NCBI GenBank assembly: GCA_001941045.1 | Contig: MSHD01000008.1 | Coordinates: 1 to 64,000 of the forward strand | Length of the DNA stretch: 64,000 bases | From: Lachnospiraceae bacterium Zagget2 | Lineage (GTDB): Bacteria; Bacillota; Clostridia; Lachnospirales; Lachnospiraceae | Reading direction: 5' to 3' | In this document: piece after piece, positions 7,882 to 16,811 of the stretch | Position numbering within the stretch: position 1 is the first letter of the stretch | Layout of the letters: the number at the start of each line of letters is the position of its first letter | The notes under the pieces: model-generated | Seen by the model: the letters and a program-made list of their open reading frames with translations, nothing else | Told to the model about the DNA's origin: nothing | Databases searched by the model: none | Position numbers and translations under genes: made by a program

Positions 7882-9093
7882 CTACAAATTCTGTTTTGTG
7901 AAGACATATTTCTCCATACGCCTGCATGCCTCCTGCATACGCGAAAGCGGCGACGCCATATTAAGGCGAATATGACAGGGGCCATTGAAATCACGACCAT
8001 TCTGCCAGGCCACACCCACGTCCCATCCGGCCTGCAGGACATCAAGGATATTCCTGCCGGTTTTCTCGCAATACTTCGTAAGATCAGCAAAAAGCATATA
8101 GGTACCCTGCGGCACGGTCACTTCGATACCGTCAATGCTGTTCAGATAATTCGCTACATACTCACAATTTGTATGAAGTACTTCACGCAGCTCGTCCGTC
8201 CACTCAGCGCCCTCTTCGCTGTAAGCGCCGATCAGCGCATGGTACGAGAGCACATTCTGTTCATTGTAGTGCGTATGGCCCATCCTTGCTCGCAGAAAAT
8301 CGTTATAGATAATATGGTAGCTGCTCACCAGCCCGGCCAGATTGAAGGTTTTGCTCGGCGAATACACTGCCACTGTATGGTTTCTCGCCCAGTCATTCAC
8401 CATCTGTGTCGGAATATGCTGATGTCCGCTATACGTCAGATCCGCCCAGATCTCATCGCTGACGACATAAACATCGTTATCCTCGAAAATTTTCAGGGCG
8501 CGTTCAAGCTCCCAGCGCTCCCACACTCTGCCTGTCGGGTTGTGAGGGGAACAGAAAATCGTCAGATGAATATTATTTTCTCTGATCTTCCGCTCCATAT
8601 CGTCAAAGTCCATGCGGTAAATACCGTTCTCATCCTTTTTGAGCTCGCTGTACACGGAAATTCTTCCGATTGCGTCCACATCATACTTGAACCCAACGTA
8701 TACGGGGCTGTACATCAGCACTCTGTCCCCCGGGTTTGTAAATTTTTCTACAACCGTCGCCACGCAGCCATGAACGCCGTTCTCGTACCCAATGTGTTCT
8801 TTCTGAAGCCCCGTGACATGATTGCGCTTTTCCTGCCAGTTGATAATGGCGTTATAGTACTCATCCTTCTGCATAAAATAGCCATACAGCGGATGCCGAA
8901 TACGTTCCTCCAGCTCTTTCGTAACTGACGGCGCAGTGGCGAAATGCATATCCGCCACCCACATCGGGATCTCGTCAAATCCTTCTTTTGCAGGCTTCGG
9001 CGTATTCCCGGTGGGATCCTCCAGCGCCAGCATATCCAGCGCTGAAGCGTCCTTATTTTTTCTGTCAATGATTGAGGTAAAATCGTACTTCAT
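7882..9093 (-). CDS. MalY/PatB-type PLP-dependent C-S beta-lyase or aminotransferase
   Basis: This 403-residue fold-type-I PLP enzyme matches the MalY/PatB subgroup: IPMWVADMHF near the N-terminus, HPLYGYF, FCSPHNPTGRVW, VVSDEIWADL and the PLP lysine in SPSKTFNLAGL. Members are mostly cystathionine beta-lyases or Cys-S-conjugate beta-lyases that release a thiol, pyruvate and ammonia. The start at 9093 has AGGAGG seven bases upstream, preferred to in-frame starts inside the permease 3' end. It is flanked by an APC permease and ridA. A role in opening a Cys conjugate is inferred from context; methionine-pathway cystathionine lyase is the alternative. Confidence 0.88.
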   Translation of the reverse strand: MKYDFTSIIDRKNKDASALDMLALEDPTGNTPKPAKEGFDEIPMWVADMHFATAPSVTKELEERIRHPLYGYFMQKDEYYNAIINWQEKRNHVTGLQKEHIGYENGVHGCVATVVEKFTNPGDRVLMYSPVYVGFKYDVDAIGRISVYSELKKDENGIYRMDFDDMERKIRENNIHLTIFCSPHNPTGRVWERWELERALKIFEDNDVYVVSDEIWADLTYSGHQHIPTQMVNDWARNHTVAVYSPSKTFNLAGLVSSYHIIYNDFLRARMGHTHYNEQNVLSYHALIGAYSEEGAEWTDELREVLHTNCEYVANYLNSIDGIEVTVPQGTYMLFADLTKYCEKTGRNILDVLQAGWDVGVAWQNGRDFNGPCHIRLNMASPLSRMQEACRRMEKYVFTKQNL

Positions 9094-9106
9094 TTTATAG
9101 CCTCCT

Positions 9107-10477
9107 TTACTCCTGCTCCGCGGCGAGCGCTTCTTCAATCACGTTCTTACGGTTCTCCTCCAACTGTTCTCTGCTAACCCAGCCTTTCTTCAAGGTGATG
9201 GCTGATGCGCCGAACAGAATGACCAGCTCACAGACGCACATAATTGTCGCTTTCGTGTCCATGGTGACAATCCAGTTGTACATGACAATAATAGAGAATA
9301 CGCCGCCTGCCAATGAAAAAAGGTTCCACAGCCATCTGGGATATCGGATTCCCCTGTTTTCCCACTGTTCTGGATACTTATCCGGAATACGCAGGCATTT
9401 GAAATTTAAGTAGATCGTCATAATCATCGAAGGAACCGTCACATTGCCAACAATGCCTTCAATGTCGATACCGGTAATAATCGGGATCAAGGAAACACAA
9501 AAGATAATCAGATTGATGATCCATGGATAACCACCCTTGGTTTTCTTTGTGATCGCTTTGGGAATCCAGCCATCCTCTGCAACCTTCTCAATCGGATACG
9601 GCAGGGCTGACAGGACGGCCAGCAGCGTGGACGAGATGGCGAAAATACCGCCGCCAATCACAAAAAACAAATAGGGGCCGTGCGGCATGATTGCTTCCGC
9701 CGCTACACTGATGTTCTGGCCCGCGATCTGATCATAAGAAACCGCGCCGGAGGCCACATAGCCCATAAAGAAATAAATGATCGCTAGCAAACCCGTGCAG
9801 ATCCAGGACGCCAGAGGGATCGTCCTCTTGGGTTTTTCCGTCACAATGGAAAGACCAAGGTTTGCCGCAGTACCCGAACAGGCCCAGGACATCACAGAGA
9901 CAGCTGTAAGCATACCCCCGATTCCGGCAATCATAAATTCACCGTCCGCATTCGAGAAAAATTCTGCCGGGTTCACCTGTGGGATTCCATAGAACAAAAA
10001 CAGTACAATCGCAACGATAAGTATAACTACAGTAAAGTTCTGGATTCGCGCCAGAATTTTAGCGCCCTTCACCGTACATAAAAACGCAAGGGCAAGCACA
10101 CCCACCTGAAACAGTTTCTCGAAATTCGCGATTTGCGGCCAAAGCATCTCCGCAAACTGCGTAATCGAGATCGCATGGCTTGACAACACCAGGGAAGTGG
10201 CAATTGTCATCCAGGCAGAAACTCCGGTCAGCAGGGGTGGAAACTCCATGGCTCTGACAGAATAGTCTCCACCTTTCAGGACAAATAGAGAACCAAACGC
10301 GTTATCATACCAGTACGCCAGTACCATAAAAAGACATCCGACTGCACACACCAGCGCAATAGAGCGACCCGTGTAAGCAATTCCATAACCCATCATAACA
10401 AAGATTCCTGTACCGATGGCTGATCCGAGAGCCATTCCGATATGGTTCATCAGACCCAGTTTTTTTGACTTATCCAT
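9107..10477 (-). CDS. APC-superfamily amino acid permease
   Basis: This 456-residue inner-membrane protein has about twelve predicted membrane segments and the APC hallmark near the N-terminus (GLMNHIGMALGSAIGTGIFVMMGYG), where the backbone of the GSAIGTGIF helix break binds the amino-acid carboxylate. It is the first gene of the MarR-linked operon, after a promoter and a MarR-like palindrome. It would import the amino acid or peptide-derived substrate handled by the lyase next to it. The substrate cannot be read from the sequence. Confidence 0.88.
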   Translation of the reverse strand: MDKSKKLGLMNHIGMALGSAIGTGIFVMMGYGIAYTGRSIALVCAVGCLFMVLAYWYDNAFGSLFVLKGGDYSVRAMEFPPLLTGVSAWMTIATSLVLSSHAISITQFAEMLWPQIANFEKLFQVGVLALAFLCTVKGAKILARIQNFTVVILIVAIVLFLFYGIPQVNPAEFFSNADGEFMIAGIGGMLTAVSVMSWACSGTAANLGLSIVTEKPKRTIPLASWICTGLLAIIYFFMGYVASGAVSYDQIAGQNISVAAEAIMPHGPYLFFVIGGGIFAISSTLLAVLSALPYPIEKVAEDGWIPKAITKKTKGGYPWIINLIIFCVSLIPIITGIDIEGIVGNVTVPSMIMTIYLNFKCLRIPDKYPEQWENRGIRYPRWLWNLFSLAGGVFSIIVMYNWIVTMDTKATIMCVCELVILFGASAITLKKGWVSREQLEENRKNVIEEALAAEQE

Positions 10478-10613
10478 TTTTCTCTCCTAACTCCATAAAG
10501 TTGCAGTTTTATCAGTATCTTCCGGACATGCTTTCTCTCAGACGGTATTGCGCGGTATCGACTTCTTTGCAGTCCTCTTTATTCAGTTTTCCTGATTCCC
10601 TCCTTCTGTTTTT

Positions 10614-10630
10614 TATTTAGCAGCTAAATA
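10614..10630. promoter_or_regulatory. MarR-like operator palindrome
   Basis: TATTTAGC-A-GCTAAATA is a perfect 8-1-8 palindrome located a few bases downstream of the predicted transcription start of the permease operon. The size and symmetry fit MarR-family sites, and a marR-type gene lies on the far side of the same intergenic region. Together with the promoter and terminator listed here, it accounts for the notable content of the 342-base gap 10478-10819. The rest of that gap is A/T-rich with no ORF. Confidence 0.6.
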
Positions 10631-10643
10631 TTATCTATCTCTA

Positions 10644-10672
10644 TTCATAGCACAACACGTGATCAAAGTCAA
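10644..10672 (-). promoter_or_regulatory. Promoter of the permease-lyase operon
   Basis: TTGACT (10667-10672) and TATGAA (10644-10649) are separated by 17 bases. The operator palindrome follows directly. Confidence 0.6.
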
Positions 10673-10761
10673 TATAATTTTTATTGAAATTAAGATGTTT
10701 TTTCACAAACTTTAAATTGTTTTTATTTCTTTTCCATTTCATTATTATTTAGTAATTAAAA

Positions 10762-10793
10762 TAACCCCACCGTCCTGATGACATGTGGGGTTA
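10762..10793 (-). terminator. Terminator after the marR-type gene
   Basis: TAACCCCAC and GTGGGGTTA form a 9-bp stem, followed on the minus strand by TTTTAATT. It separates the regulator transcript from the permease operon promoter. Confidence 0.8.
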
Positions 10794-10819
10794 CCTTTTG
10801 CAGATTTTAAACAATTATT

Positions 10820-11299
10820 TTAGGCAAGCAGCTCGTTGTAAGCATGAAGCACTTTATAAAACGCATCAATTTCTTCCAGGCTGCATTTTTGAAGCAGATC
10901 ATGCAGAGTCTCTGTGATATCGAGATTATCAAAAATCTTATGAGCTGTGGCAAGCTGCTGTCCGCGCTCCGTCGCATAGAGATGAATCGTCTTGGCGTTC
11001 CCCTTCTCTTTCTCCCGGGTGATCAGCTCTCTTTTCACGAGTTTTGACACTGTCTGAGACACCGCGCCCAGAGTGCGCCCCCACAATTTGGACGCCTCTG
11101 TCACGGTAATACCCGGATTGTCGGCGATCATAGTGAGAATATGGACCTCTACCATCCCGATCATTTCTCCTGTTCCATAATCACGGGGGGTGTTGATGTA
11201 TTCGCTGTATCGGATTACAAATTTATAGACCTCATCCGCCCGGACGCTCAGCTCTTTATACACGCGGTCAATCTCCGCCTTATTGCTGTAATTTTCCAT
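10820..11299 (-). CDS. MarR-family transcriptional regulator
   Basis: This 159-residue protein has a winged helix-turn-helix at about residues 60-125 (GITVTEASKLWGRTLGAVSQTVSKLVKRELI, with the wing after REKEKGNAKT) flanked by dimerisation helices. MarR proteins usually repress adjacent genes until a small phenolic, oxidant or substrate ligand binds. The start at 11299 follows AAGGAG. It is separated by a terminator from the permease operon, whose leader holds a matching palindrome, so local control is likely. Cognate ligand unknown. Confidence 0.9.
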   Translation of the reverse strand: MENYSNKAEIDRVYKELSVRADEVYKFVIRYSEYINTPRDYGTGEMIGMVEVHILTMIADNPGITVTEASKLWGRTLGAVSQTVSKLVKRELITREKEKGNAKTIHLYATERGQQLATAHKIFDNLDITETLHDLLQKCSLEEIDAFYKVLHAYNELLA

Positions 11300-11324
11300 A
11301 AAGACTCCTTACATGATATCGGAT

Positions 11325-11358
11325 TGTCAGCTAACCATAGGCAGCATTATCGCTGACA
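11325..11358. promoter_or_regulatory. Inverted repeat upstream of the marR-type gene
   Basis: TGTCAGC and GCTGACA are exact inverted copies 20 bases apart, immediately upstream of the regulator's ribosome-binding site. It could be an autoregulatory operator or an mRNA hairpin. It does not resemble the palindrome at 10614-10630. Confidence 0.35.
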
Positions 11359-11389
11359 GGCATTATGATACCATACTTTTTTCTGTTCG

Positions 11390-13153
11390 TCACGGGTCTT
11401 CCGCAGTTTCATCCTCCAGCACCAGCGCTTCCTCCTTCTCAATTCCCAGATAGGGCAGAATATTTTCAAAAATGTCCCGTACCACCGGCGCGCAGACCGT
11501 GCCTCCGTAATAGGTTCCCTGCGGGTTGTAGACGATGCAGAGCGCCAGCACCTGCGGATCGTCCGCCGGAGCGAAGCCCAGGAAGGAGGAGATGTACTTG
11601 TTCGCGCTGCGCGGCAGGGTCTGGGAGGTCGCGGTCTTGCCGCCGATCCGGTAGCCTGGGATGTAGGCCTTGTTGCCGCCGCCCTCGGAGACGACTTTCT
11701 CCAGGATCTCGCGCATCTGGGCAGAGACCTCCTCCGTCACGATGCCGTCCGTCTCCTCATATTGGAAGGTCTTCAGCACATTTCCATCCTGATCCTCGAC
11801 CGCCACCGCGAAGTGCGGCGTCACCCGGCGGCCCCCGTTGATCACGGAGCTCGCCATCACGGCGAGCTGCACCGGCGTGATCTGGAAGGACTGTCCGAAG
11901 CTCATCGTCGCGAGCTCGACCTCACCGATATTTTCCGGCTCGTGCATGATCGTGGAGGCCTCGCCTGGAATGTCGATGCCGGTCTTCGTGAGCAGGCCGT
12001 AGTCGGTGAAATACTGGTAGTAAAGCTCCGCGCCCATCTTGAGGCCCATCGTCATCAGGGCGGGATTGCAGCTGTGCTCCATGGCTTCGGTAAAGGTCTG
12101 CGTCCCGTGTCCCGTCGTCTTCGCGCAGCGGATTTTCCGGTCCTCGACAATCTTATAGCCGGGGCAGGAGAAGGTGTCACTCAGAGTGGATGTGCCCGAC
12201 AGGAGCGCCGCCGAGGAGGTGAAGATTTTGAAAGTGGAGCCCGGCTCGTAGGTGTCATTGACGCACTGGTTGCGCCACATCTGATTGAGCGCGTCCTGAT
12301 ATTCCGCGTCCGTCATCGAGGAGCTATCCTCCCCGGTGTTCAGCGTGTAAGGGTCGTTCAGGTCGAACTCCGGCGCATTGACGCAGGCATAGATTTCTCC
12401 ATTCTGCGGGTTCATGATCAGGATCGACACATAGTCGGCTTCCTTCGCCTCCAGAAGCTTCAGAGCCTCCTGCTGTGCGTAAGCCTGAATGCTGTAGTCC
12501 AGGCTGAGCACCAGATTATTTCCGGGGACGGACTCGACACGCTCCTCCTTCGCGTTCTCGATCTCGATGCCGCGGGCGTCAGTCAGCGTCAGAATGGTGC
12601 CGGGAATGCCCTCGAGATACTCGTCATATCTGACCTCCAGGCCGATGATCCCCTGATTGTCGCTGCCCGTGAAGCCGAGCACCTTGGAGGCCAGCTCACC
12701 GTAGGGATAATAGCGCTTGTAATCCTCGTCGACCTTCACACCCGCGTAACCGTAAGCGCGGATGGCATCTCCGACTTCAATATCTACGTTGGACTTGACG
12801 CGTTCAATAGAGCTGACCTTTTCCACCCGCTTTCGCGCTTCCTCTTCGCTGATTCCAAGCTCCGCGACCAGCATGGCGATCACGCCCTCGGGGTCCTCAA
12901 TCTGGCTGTGGATGACAGAGATTGTGCAGACCGACTCATTGTCCGCCAGCACAGCGCCGTTCTGGTCGAGAATCTGTCCGCGCGCGGCCTTGACACTGCG
13001 CTCGCGCTCATGCAGGTCCTGTGCCAGCTCCTGGTAATATTCCGACTCAAAGATCATCAGATGAACGAGCCGCCCGACGAGCACAAGCATCAGCAGCAGA
13101 CAGATGGCAAAAACCAGCACGATTTTCTTTCTGTGAAAGGTCTTACAGCGCAA
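11390..13153 (-). CDS. Class B penicillin-binding protein (FtsI/SpoVD-like transpeptidase)
   Basis: This 587-residue, single-pass membrane enzyme cross-links peptidoglycan. It has an N-terminal anchor (about residues 10-32), a pedestal domain beginning near RGQILDQNG, and the transpeptidase with SxxK as STFK (EPGSTFKIF), SxN as SCN (EHSCNPAL) and the third motif as KTA instead of KTG (GGKTATSQ). The only sensible start is a TTG at 13153, five bases after GAGGTG. Both the Shine-Dalgarno and start sit in or beside the 3' arm of a perfect 16-bp hairpin, suggesting control of translation or transcription. It follows another PBP in the dcw-type cluster. Division versus sporulation role is unclear. 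Confidence 0.88.
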   Translation of the reverse strand: MRCKTFHRKKIVLVFAICLLLMLVLVGRLVHLMIFESEYYQELAQDLHERERSVKAARGQILDQNGAVLADNESVCTISVIHSQIEDPEGVIAMLVAELGISEEEARKRVEKVSSIERVKSNVDIEVGDAIRAYGYAGVKVDEDYKRYYPYGELASKVLGFTGSDNQGIIGLEVRYDEYLEGIPGTILTLTDARGIEIENAKEERVESVPGNNLVLSLDYSIQAYAQQEALKLLEAKEADYVSILIMNPQNGEIYACVNAPEFDLNDPYTLNTGEDSSSMTDAEYQDALNQMWRNQCVNDTYEPGSTFKIFTSSAALLSGTSTLSDTFSCPGYKIVEDRKIRCAKTTGHGTQTFTEAMEHSCNPALMTMGLKMGAELYYQYFTDYGLLTKTGIDIPGEASTIMHEPENIGEVELATMSFGQSFQITPVQLAVMASSVINGGRRVTPHFAVAVEDQDGNVLKTFQYEETDGIVTEEVSAQMREILEKVVSEGGGNKAYIPGYRIGGKTATSQTLPRSANKYISSFLGFAPADDPQVLALCIVYNPQGTYYGGTVCAPVVRDIFENILPYLGIEKEEALVLEDETAEDP

Positions 13154-13155
13154 AA

Positions 13156-13197
13156 AGACACCTCATAAGATCCATTTTTCTATCTTATGAGGTGTCT
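13156..13197 (-). terminator. Perfect 16-bp hairpin with U-run overlapping the RBS of the next gene
   Basis: The arms 13156-13171 and 13182-13197 are exact inverted repeats (AGACACCTCATAAGAT and its complement) with a 10-base loop, followed on the minus strand by TTTTT. It has the form of an intrinsic terminator between the two PBP genes, yet its 3' arm carries the GAGGTG ribosome-binding site of the downstream PBP. Confidence 0.8.
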
Positions 13198-13215
13198 GAA
13201 CTTCTTATTCTATCC

Positions 13216-15372
13216 CTACTCTGTCGGGTTCTCGTCCTCATCCTCCGACAGCGCGTCCTCCGGCTCCACATCCACCAGATTATCATTGACCGGCGTGTCG
13301 CCGAGCACATCGTCGGAGTCCTCGGTCTCCGAATCAGGCATTGTCACCGTCTCACCGGTCTGCGGATCGACCAGCGTGCCATCCTCGGTCTCCTCTTCCG
13401 TCTCTTCGCTTTCTTCCGTGCTCTCCTCTTCCTCCGCTTCGATCTCGTCCAGCAGATCCTCCGGAATCTCTTCCGTCTGCGGAATATTCAGGTAGGGCAG
13501 AGCCTCCTCCATAATATTCTTCCAGATCTCAATCGCGTAGGAGGCGCTGGACTGCTTCTCCGCGTTCGGCTCGTCCACGATCACATAGAGCACCACCTGC
13601 GGGTTGTCCGCCGGGGCGAAGCCGATGAAGGAGACCAGATAATTGGTCTTATCTCTCGGAATCTTCTCCGCCGTTCCGGTCTTGCCGCCGAGTGAGTAAC
13701 CCGCGATGCGCGCGTTATGTCCGGTCGGCGTATTGCCGTTCGCGTCATCGTCCCCGTAGATCGTCTCATAGAGATACCGCCGGAGGATTTCCGAAGTTTT
13801 CGATGAAATCGGTTCGCGCAGGACGGTCGGTTCGATTGTCTCTATCGTTCCGCCGTCGCTGTCGAGAATCTTACTGACCACGTGAGGCTGATAGTAGTAA
13901 CCGCCGTTAATGCAGGAACAGAAAGCCGCCGCCATCTGGACCATCGTCACATTATAGTTCTGCCCGAAGGAGTTCGTCGCCAGGTCCGTGCTGCCCATGA
14001 TCAGGCTGTTCTCACTCGTCGCCATACTCTCGGAATAATAGATGAGGCTGTCTGTCCTCGCCTCGCCTGGCAGATCAATGCCTGTCCGCAGCCCCAGATT
14101 AAACAGGTTCTGATAAGTCGAGAAATTATCGATGCCCAGCTTCGACGCGATCTGCATCAGCGCATCGTTGCAGGAAAAGGTGAGCGCACCCTGCAGATCG
14201 ATAATCCCGTGTCCGGAACGGTGGGAACAGTAGATCGTATAGCCTCCCACCTCCTGATAGCCGTCGCAGAGGAAGGTCTCCCCATCATAGACCGCTCCGG
14301 TCTCAAGCGCCGCCGCGATCGTCAGCGGCTTCGCCACAGATCCGGGCTCGTAGGTGTCGCTGACACAGTAATTTCGCCAGAGCTCGTTGAGCGCATCAAG
14401 CCGCTCGTCCTCCGTGAGCAGCGCAGCTTCCTCCTCGGTGTAAACGCCGTTCGCCACCAGATCGTAGGGGTTGTTGAGGTCATAGGTCCGGTTGCTGGCC
14501 ATCGCCAGGATCTCGCCGGTGTTGGGATCCATCATGATCGCCGCAGCCGTCGAGCTTCCGTCGCCCTCGCGGTAATTGTCCGTATATTTTTCCTGGAACT
14601 CAGTGATCGCTTCCTCCACGATACGCTGCAGCGTCACATCGATCGTGGATACAACGCTGTAACCATCCACAGCGGCCTGTACCGTCGTATCCTGCTCCAT
14701 ATCTTCATTGAGATAATTATAGCTGCGCCCGTTCTCGCCATTCAGAATGCTCGAGTATTCCTGTTCGATGCCGTACTGTCCTACGTCGCCGGACACCGTA
14801 TAGCCGATCACATTGCAGGCAAGGGAGTCATACGGATAGGTGCGCACATAAGTATCTTCCATCCAGACGCCCGCGATGCGGCTGCCATCTTCGTCTGCGA
14901 GATCCTCAAATTCCTGCACCTCGTCCTTGCTCAGTTCCTTCGCGAGCACAACGTAATGGCTGCTCTTCTTTTCCTCCATGATGGTGTCCAGCTCGCTGCG
15001 ATCGAGGCCAAAACAGTCCACCAGCGCCTGCAGCGTCGGTTCCACATAATCGTCCTCAGCGTCCTCATCATAATATTCCCAGAGTACGCCCGGATCCAGG
15101 ATTACGTTGTACTTCTTTTCGCTCGTCGCCAGCACGGTTCCGTTCCGGTCATAGATGTCGCCGCGCTTGTAGGGAAGCGTCGTGCTGTTCGTGTCCTGCT
15201 GAGAGAGCACCCGCTTCGTGTACTGATCTCCGCTGACCCGGTTGATGTAGACCAGCCGTACAATGATGCCCAGCAGAATCCCTATGATGATCACGAAGAG
15301 CAGCGCCAGCTTTCGCTTCATCTTCAGCGTTATTTGTTGTCTTTTTGTCAGTTTTTTCTTTCTTCGGGGCAC
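13216..15372 (-). CDS. ftsI: Class B penicillin-binding protein, probable division transpeptidase FtsI
   Basis: At 718 residues this is the PBP next to ftsL, as expected for the septal transpeptidase. It has a Lys/Arg-rich N-terminus (RRKKKLTKRQQ), one membrane anchor (about 20-45), a pedestal starting at KRGDIYDRNGTVLA, and the three active-site motifs SVAK (EPGSVAKPL), SCN (LTFSCNDAL) and KTGT (LGGKTGTAEK). After residue 620 there is an unusually long acidic, Glu/Asp/Thr-rich tail of about 90 residues with no PASTA repeat. The tail should lie outside the membrane; its function is unknown. It is followed by the hairpin before the second PBP. Confidence 0.88.
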   Translation of the reverse strand: MPRRKKKLTKRQQITLKMKRKLALLFVIIIGILLGIIVRLVYINRVSGDQYTKRVLSQQDTNSTTLPYKRGDIYDRNGTVLATSEKKYNVILDPGVLWEYYDEDAEDDYVEPTLQALVDCFGLDRSELDTIMEEKKSSHYVVLAKELSKDEVQEFEDLADEDGSRIAGVWMEDTYVRTYPYDSLACNVIGYTVSGDVGQYGIEQEYSSILNGENGRSYNYLNEDMEQDTTVQAAVDGYSVVSTIDVTLQRIVEEAITEFQEKYTDNYREGDGSSTAAAIMMDPNTGEILAMASNRTYDLNNPYDLVANGVYTEEEAALLTEDERLDALNELWRNYCVSDTYEPGSVAKPLTIAAALETGAVYDGETFLCDGYQEVGGYTIYCSHRSGHGIIDLQGALTFSCNDALMQIASKLGIDNFSTYQNLFNLGLRTGIDLPGEARTDSLIYYSESMATSENSLIMGSTDLATNSFGQNYNVTMVQMAAAFCSCINGGYYYQPHVVSKILDSDGGTIETIEPTVLREPISSKTSEILRRYLYETIYGDDDANGNTPTGHNARIAGYSLGGKTGTAEKIPRDKTNYLVSFIGFAPADNPQVVLYVIVDEPNAEKQSSASYAIEIWKNIMEEALPYLNIPQTEEIPEDLLDEIEAEEEESTEESEETEEETEDGTLVDPQTGETVTMPDSETEDSDDVLGDTPVNDNLVDVEPEDALSEDEDENPTE

Positions 15373-15388
15373 TGAAATCTCCTCTTAT

Positions 15389-15841
15389 TTACTCTGTCGG
15401 GATCTCCCCGTTCTGTCTCACATAGTCGTCCGTCCCGCTGTCATACAGAATGACCTGGGACGAATCCGCGTAAACCATGCCCAGCTCCTCCGTCGCAACC
15501 TCACGGATATACTCCAGATCAACCGCAGACATGATACGCGTATAATAATCATCGTTCTCTGTCCGCAGCTCCTCGAGTTCCGATTCCAGAGAGGAAATAT
15601 TCTTCACTCTGCTGGTCGTCTCCGCCTGCAGCTGCAGATAATTGACACAGGACCACATCAGCAGACAGGCCGCTACAATGAGAAAAAAGGTATAAATAAT
15701 ATTGACATACTGTACGCTGTTTTCTTTCGTCTGCCGGTATTCCCGCCGCCTGGGCCGTTCGCTCCTGCGCGGTTCCTCCTGCGGCTGCAGTCTGCGTACC
15801 GTATTCCCTTCAATCGCACTGCGACCTCTCCTCGCTGCCAT
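15389..15841 (-). CDS. ftsL: FtsL-like septum formation protein
   Basis: This 150-residue bitopic protein has a basic, Arg-rich cytoplasmic N-terminus (about 45 residues), one membrane helix (VNIIYTFFLIVAACLLMW) and an extracellular coiled coil (SLESELEELRTENDDYY). That is the FtsL layout, where the coiled coil pairs with DivIC/FtsB in the divisome. Sequence identity within this family is always low, so the call rests mainly on architecture and on its position between rsmH and ftsI, with 3- and 16-base gaps. Confidence 0.8.
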   Translation of the reverse strand: MAARRGRSAIEGNTVRRLQPQEEPRRSERPRRREYRQTKENSVQYVNIIYTFFLIVAACLLMWSCVNYLQLQAETTSRVKNISSLESELEELRTENDDYYTRIMSAVDLEYIREVATEELGMVYADSSQVILYDSGTDDYVRQNGEIPTE

Positions 15842-15844
15842 GTT

Positions 15845-16801
15845 TCAGTTCCTCCCTTTATCCGTTTCTTCCCTCTCGAAGGCGCGCAGCTTCGCGCTCT
15901 TGGAGCGGTTATTCTCCCTCAATTCCTCTTCGCCTGGAAGAATGGGCTTTCTCGTAAGTACTCTTCCTTTCGGCTTCTTCCCGCACACGCAGACCGGAAA
16001 ATCCGGAGGGCAGGTACAGGGATGCTCATTCTTCCGGAATGCGTTTTTCACAATCCGATCCTCCAGAGAGTGGAAGGTGATCACGCAGAGTCTTCCTCCC
16101 GGATTCAGAAAATCGATCAGATCATCCAGCGAATCTTCGAGCACCTCCAGCTCCCGGTTCAGCTCGATCCGGATCGCCTGGAAGGTCTGCCTGGCCGGAT
16201 GCCCCTTCTGCATCCGAACCTTCGCGGGAATCGCCGCCTTGATGATCTCCACGAGCTCTCCCGTCGTCTCGACCGGTTTTACTGCCCGTGCCTGTACGAT
16301 GTGCTTCGCAATGTTCTTTGCAAATTTATCTTCCCCGTAGTCACGGATGACACGGTATAATTCCATCTCACTGTAGCCGTTTACAATGTCCGCGGCCGTC
16401 CGCTCCTGCCGCTGATCCATCCGCATGTCGAGCCGCGCGTCCTCCCGATAGGAAAATCCCCGTTCCGCCTCGTCGAGCTGATAGGAGGAAACCCCGAGAT
16501 CCAGCAGAATGCCGTCCACACCGGATACCCCTCTTTCCTCCAACTGTGCCCGCAGCTGCTCATAATTCCCATGGATGATGGTCACGCGCTCTTCAAAGGG
16601 CTTCAAACGCTCCGTTGCCGCCGCGATCGCCGCCGCGTCCTGGTCAATCCCGTAGAAATGACCCTGTTCCGTAAGCCTTCTGCATACCTCGAAAGCATGT
16701 CCACCGCCGCCGAGCGTTCCATCGGCATAAATCCCGTCAGGCCGGATGTGGAGCTGTTCGATCGTCTCCGCGAGCAGTACGGAGTAATGACTGAATTCCA
16801 T
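15845..16801 (-). CDS. rsmH: 16S rRNA (cytosine-1402-N4)-methyltransferase
   Basis: This 318-residue SAM-dependent enzyme methylates N4 of C1402 in the ribosomal P site. It shows the RsmH SAM motif [12 protein letters not shown] near residue 25, [31 protein letters not shown] and a C-terminal [12 protein letters not shown] block. The length is standard. It follows mraZ by ten bases and precedes ftsL, the usual dcw order. Confidence 0.96.
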   Translation of the reverse strand: MEFSHYSVLLAETIEQLHIRPDGIYADGTLGGGGHAFEVCRRLTEQGHFYGIDQDAAAIAAATERLKPFEERVTIIHGNYEQLRAQLEERGVSGVDGILLDLGVSSYQLDEAERGFSYREDARLDMRMDQRQERTAADIVNGYSEMELYRVIRDYGEDKFAKNIAKHIVQARAVKPVETTGELVEIIKAAIPAKVRMQKGHPARQTFQAIRIELNRELEVLEDSLDDLIDFLNPGGRLCVITFHSLEDRIVKNAFRKNEHPCTCPPDFPVCVCGKKPKGRVLTRKPILPGEEELRENNRSKSAKLRAFEREETDKGRN

Positions 16802-16811
16802 AGGCTCCGCC

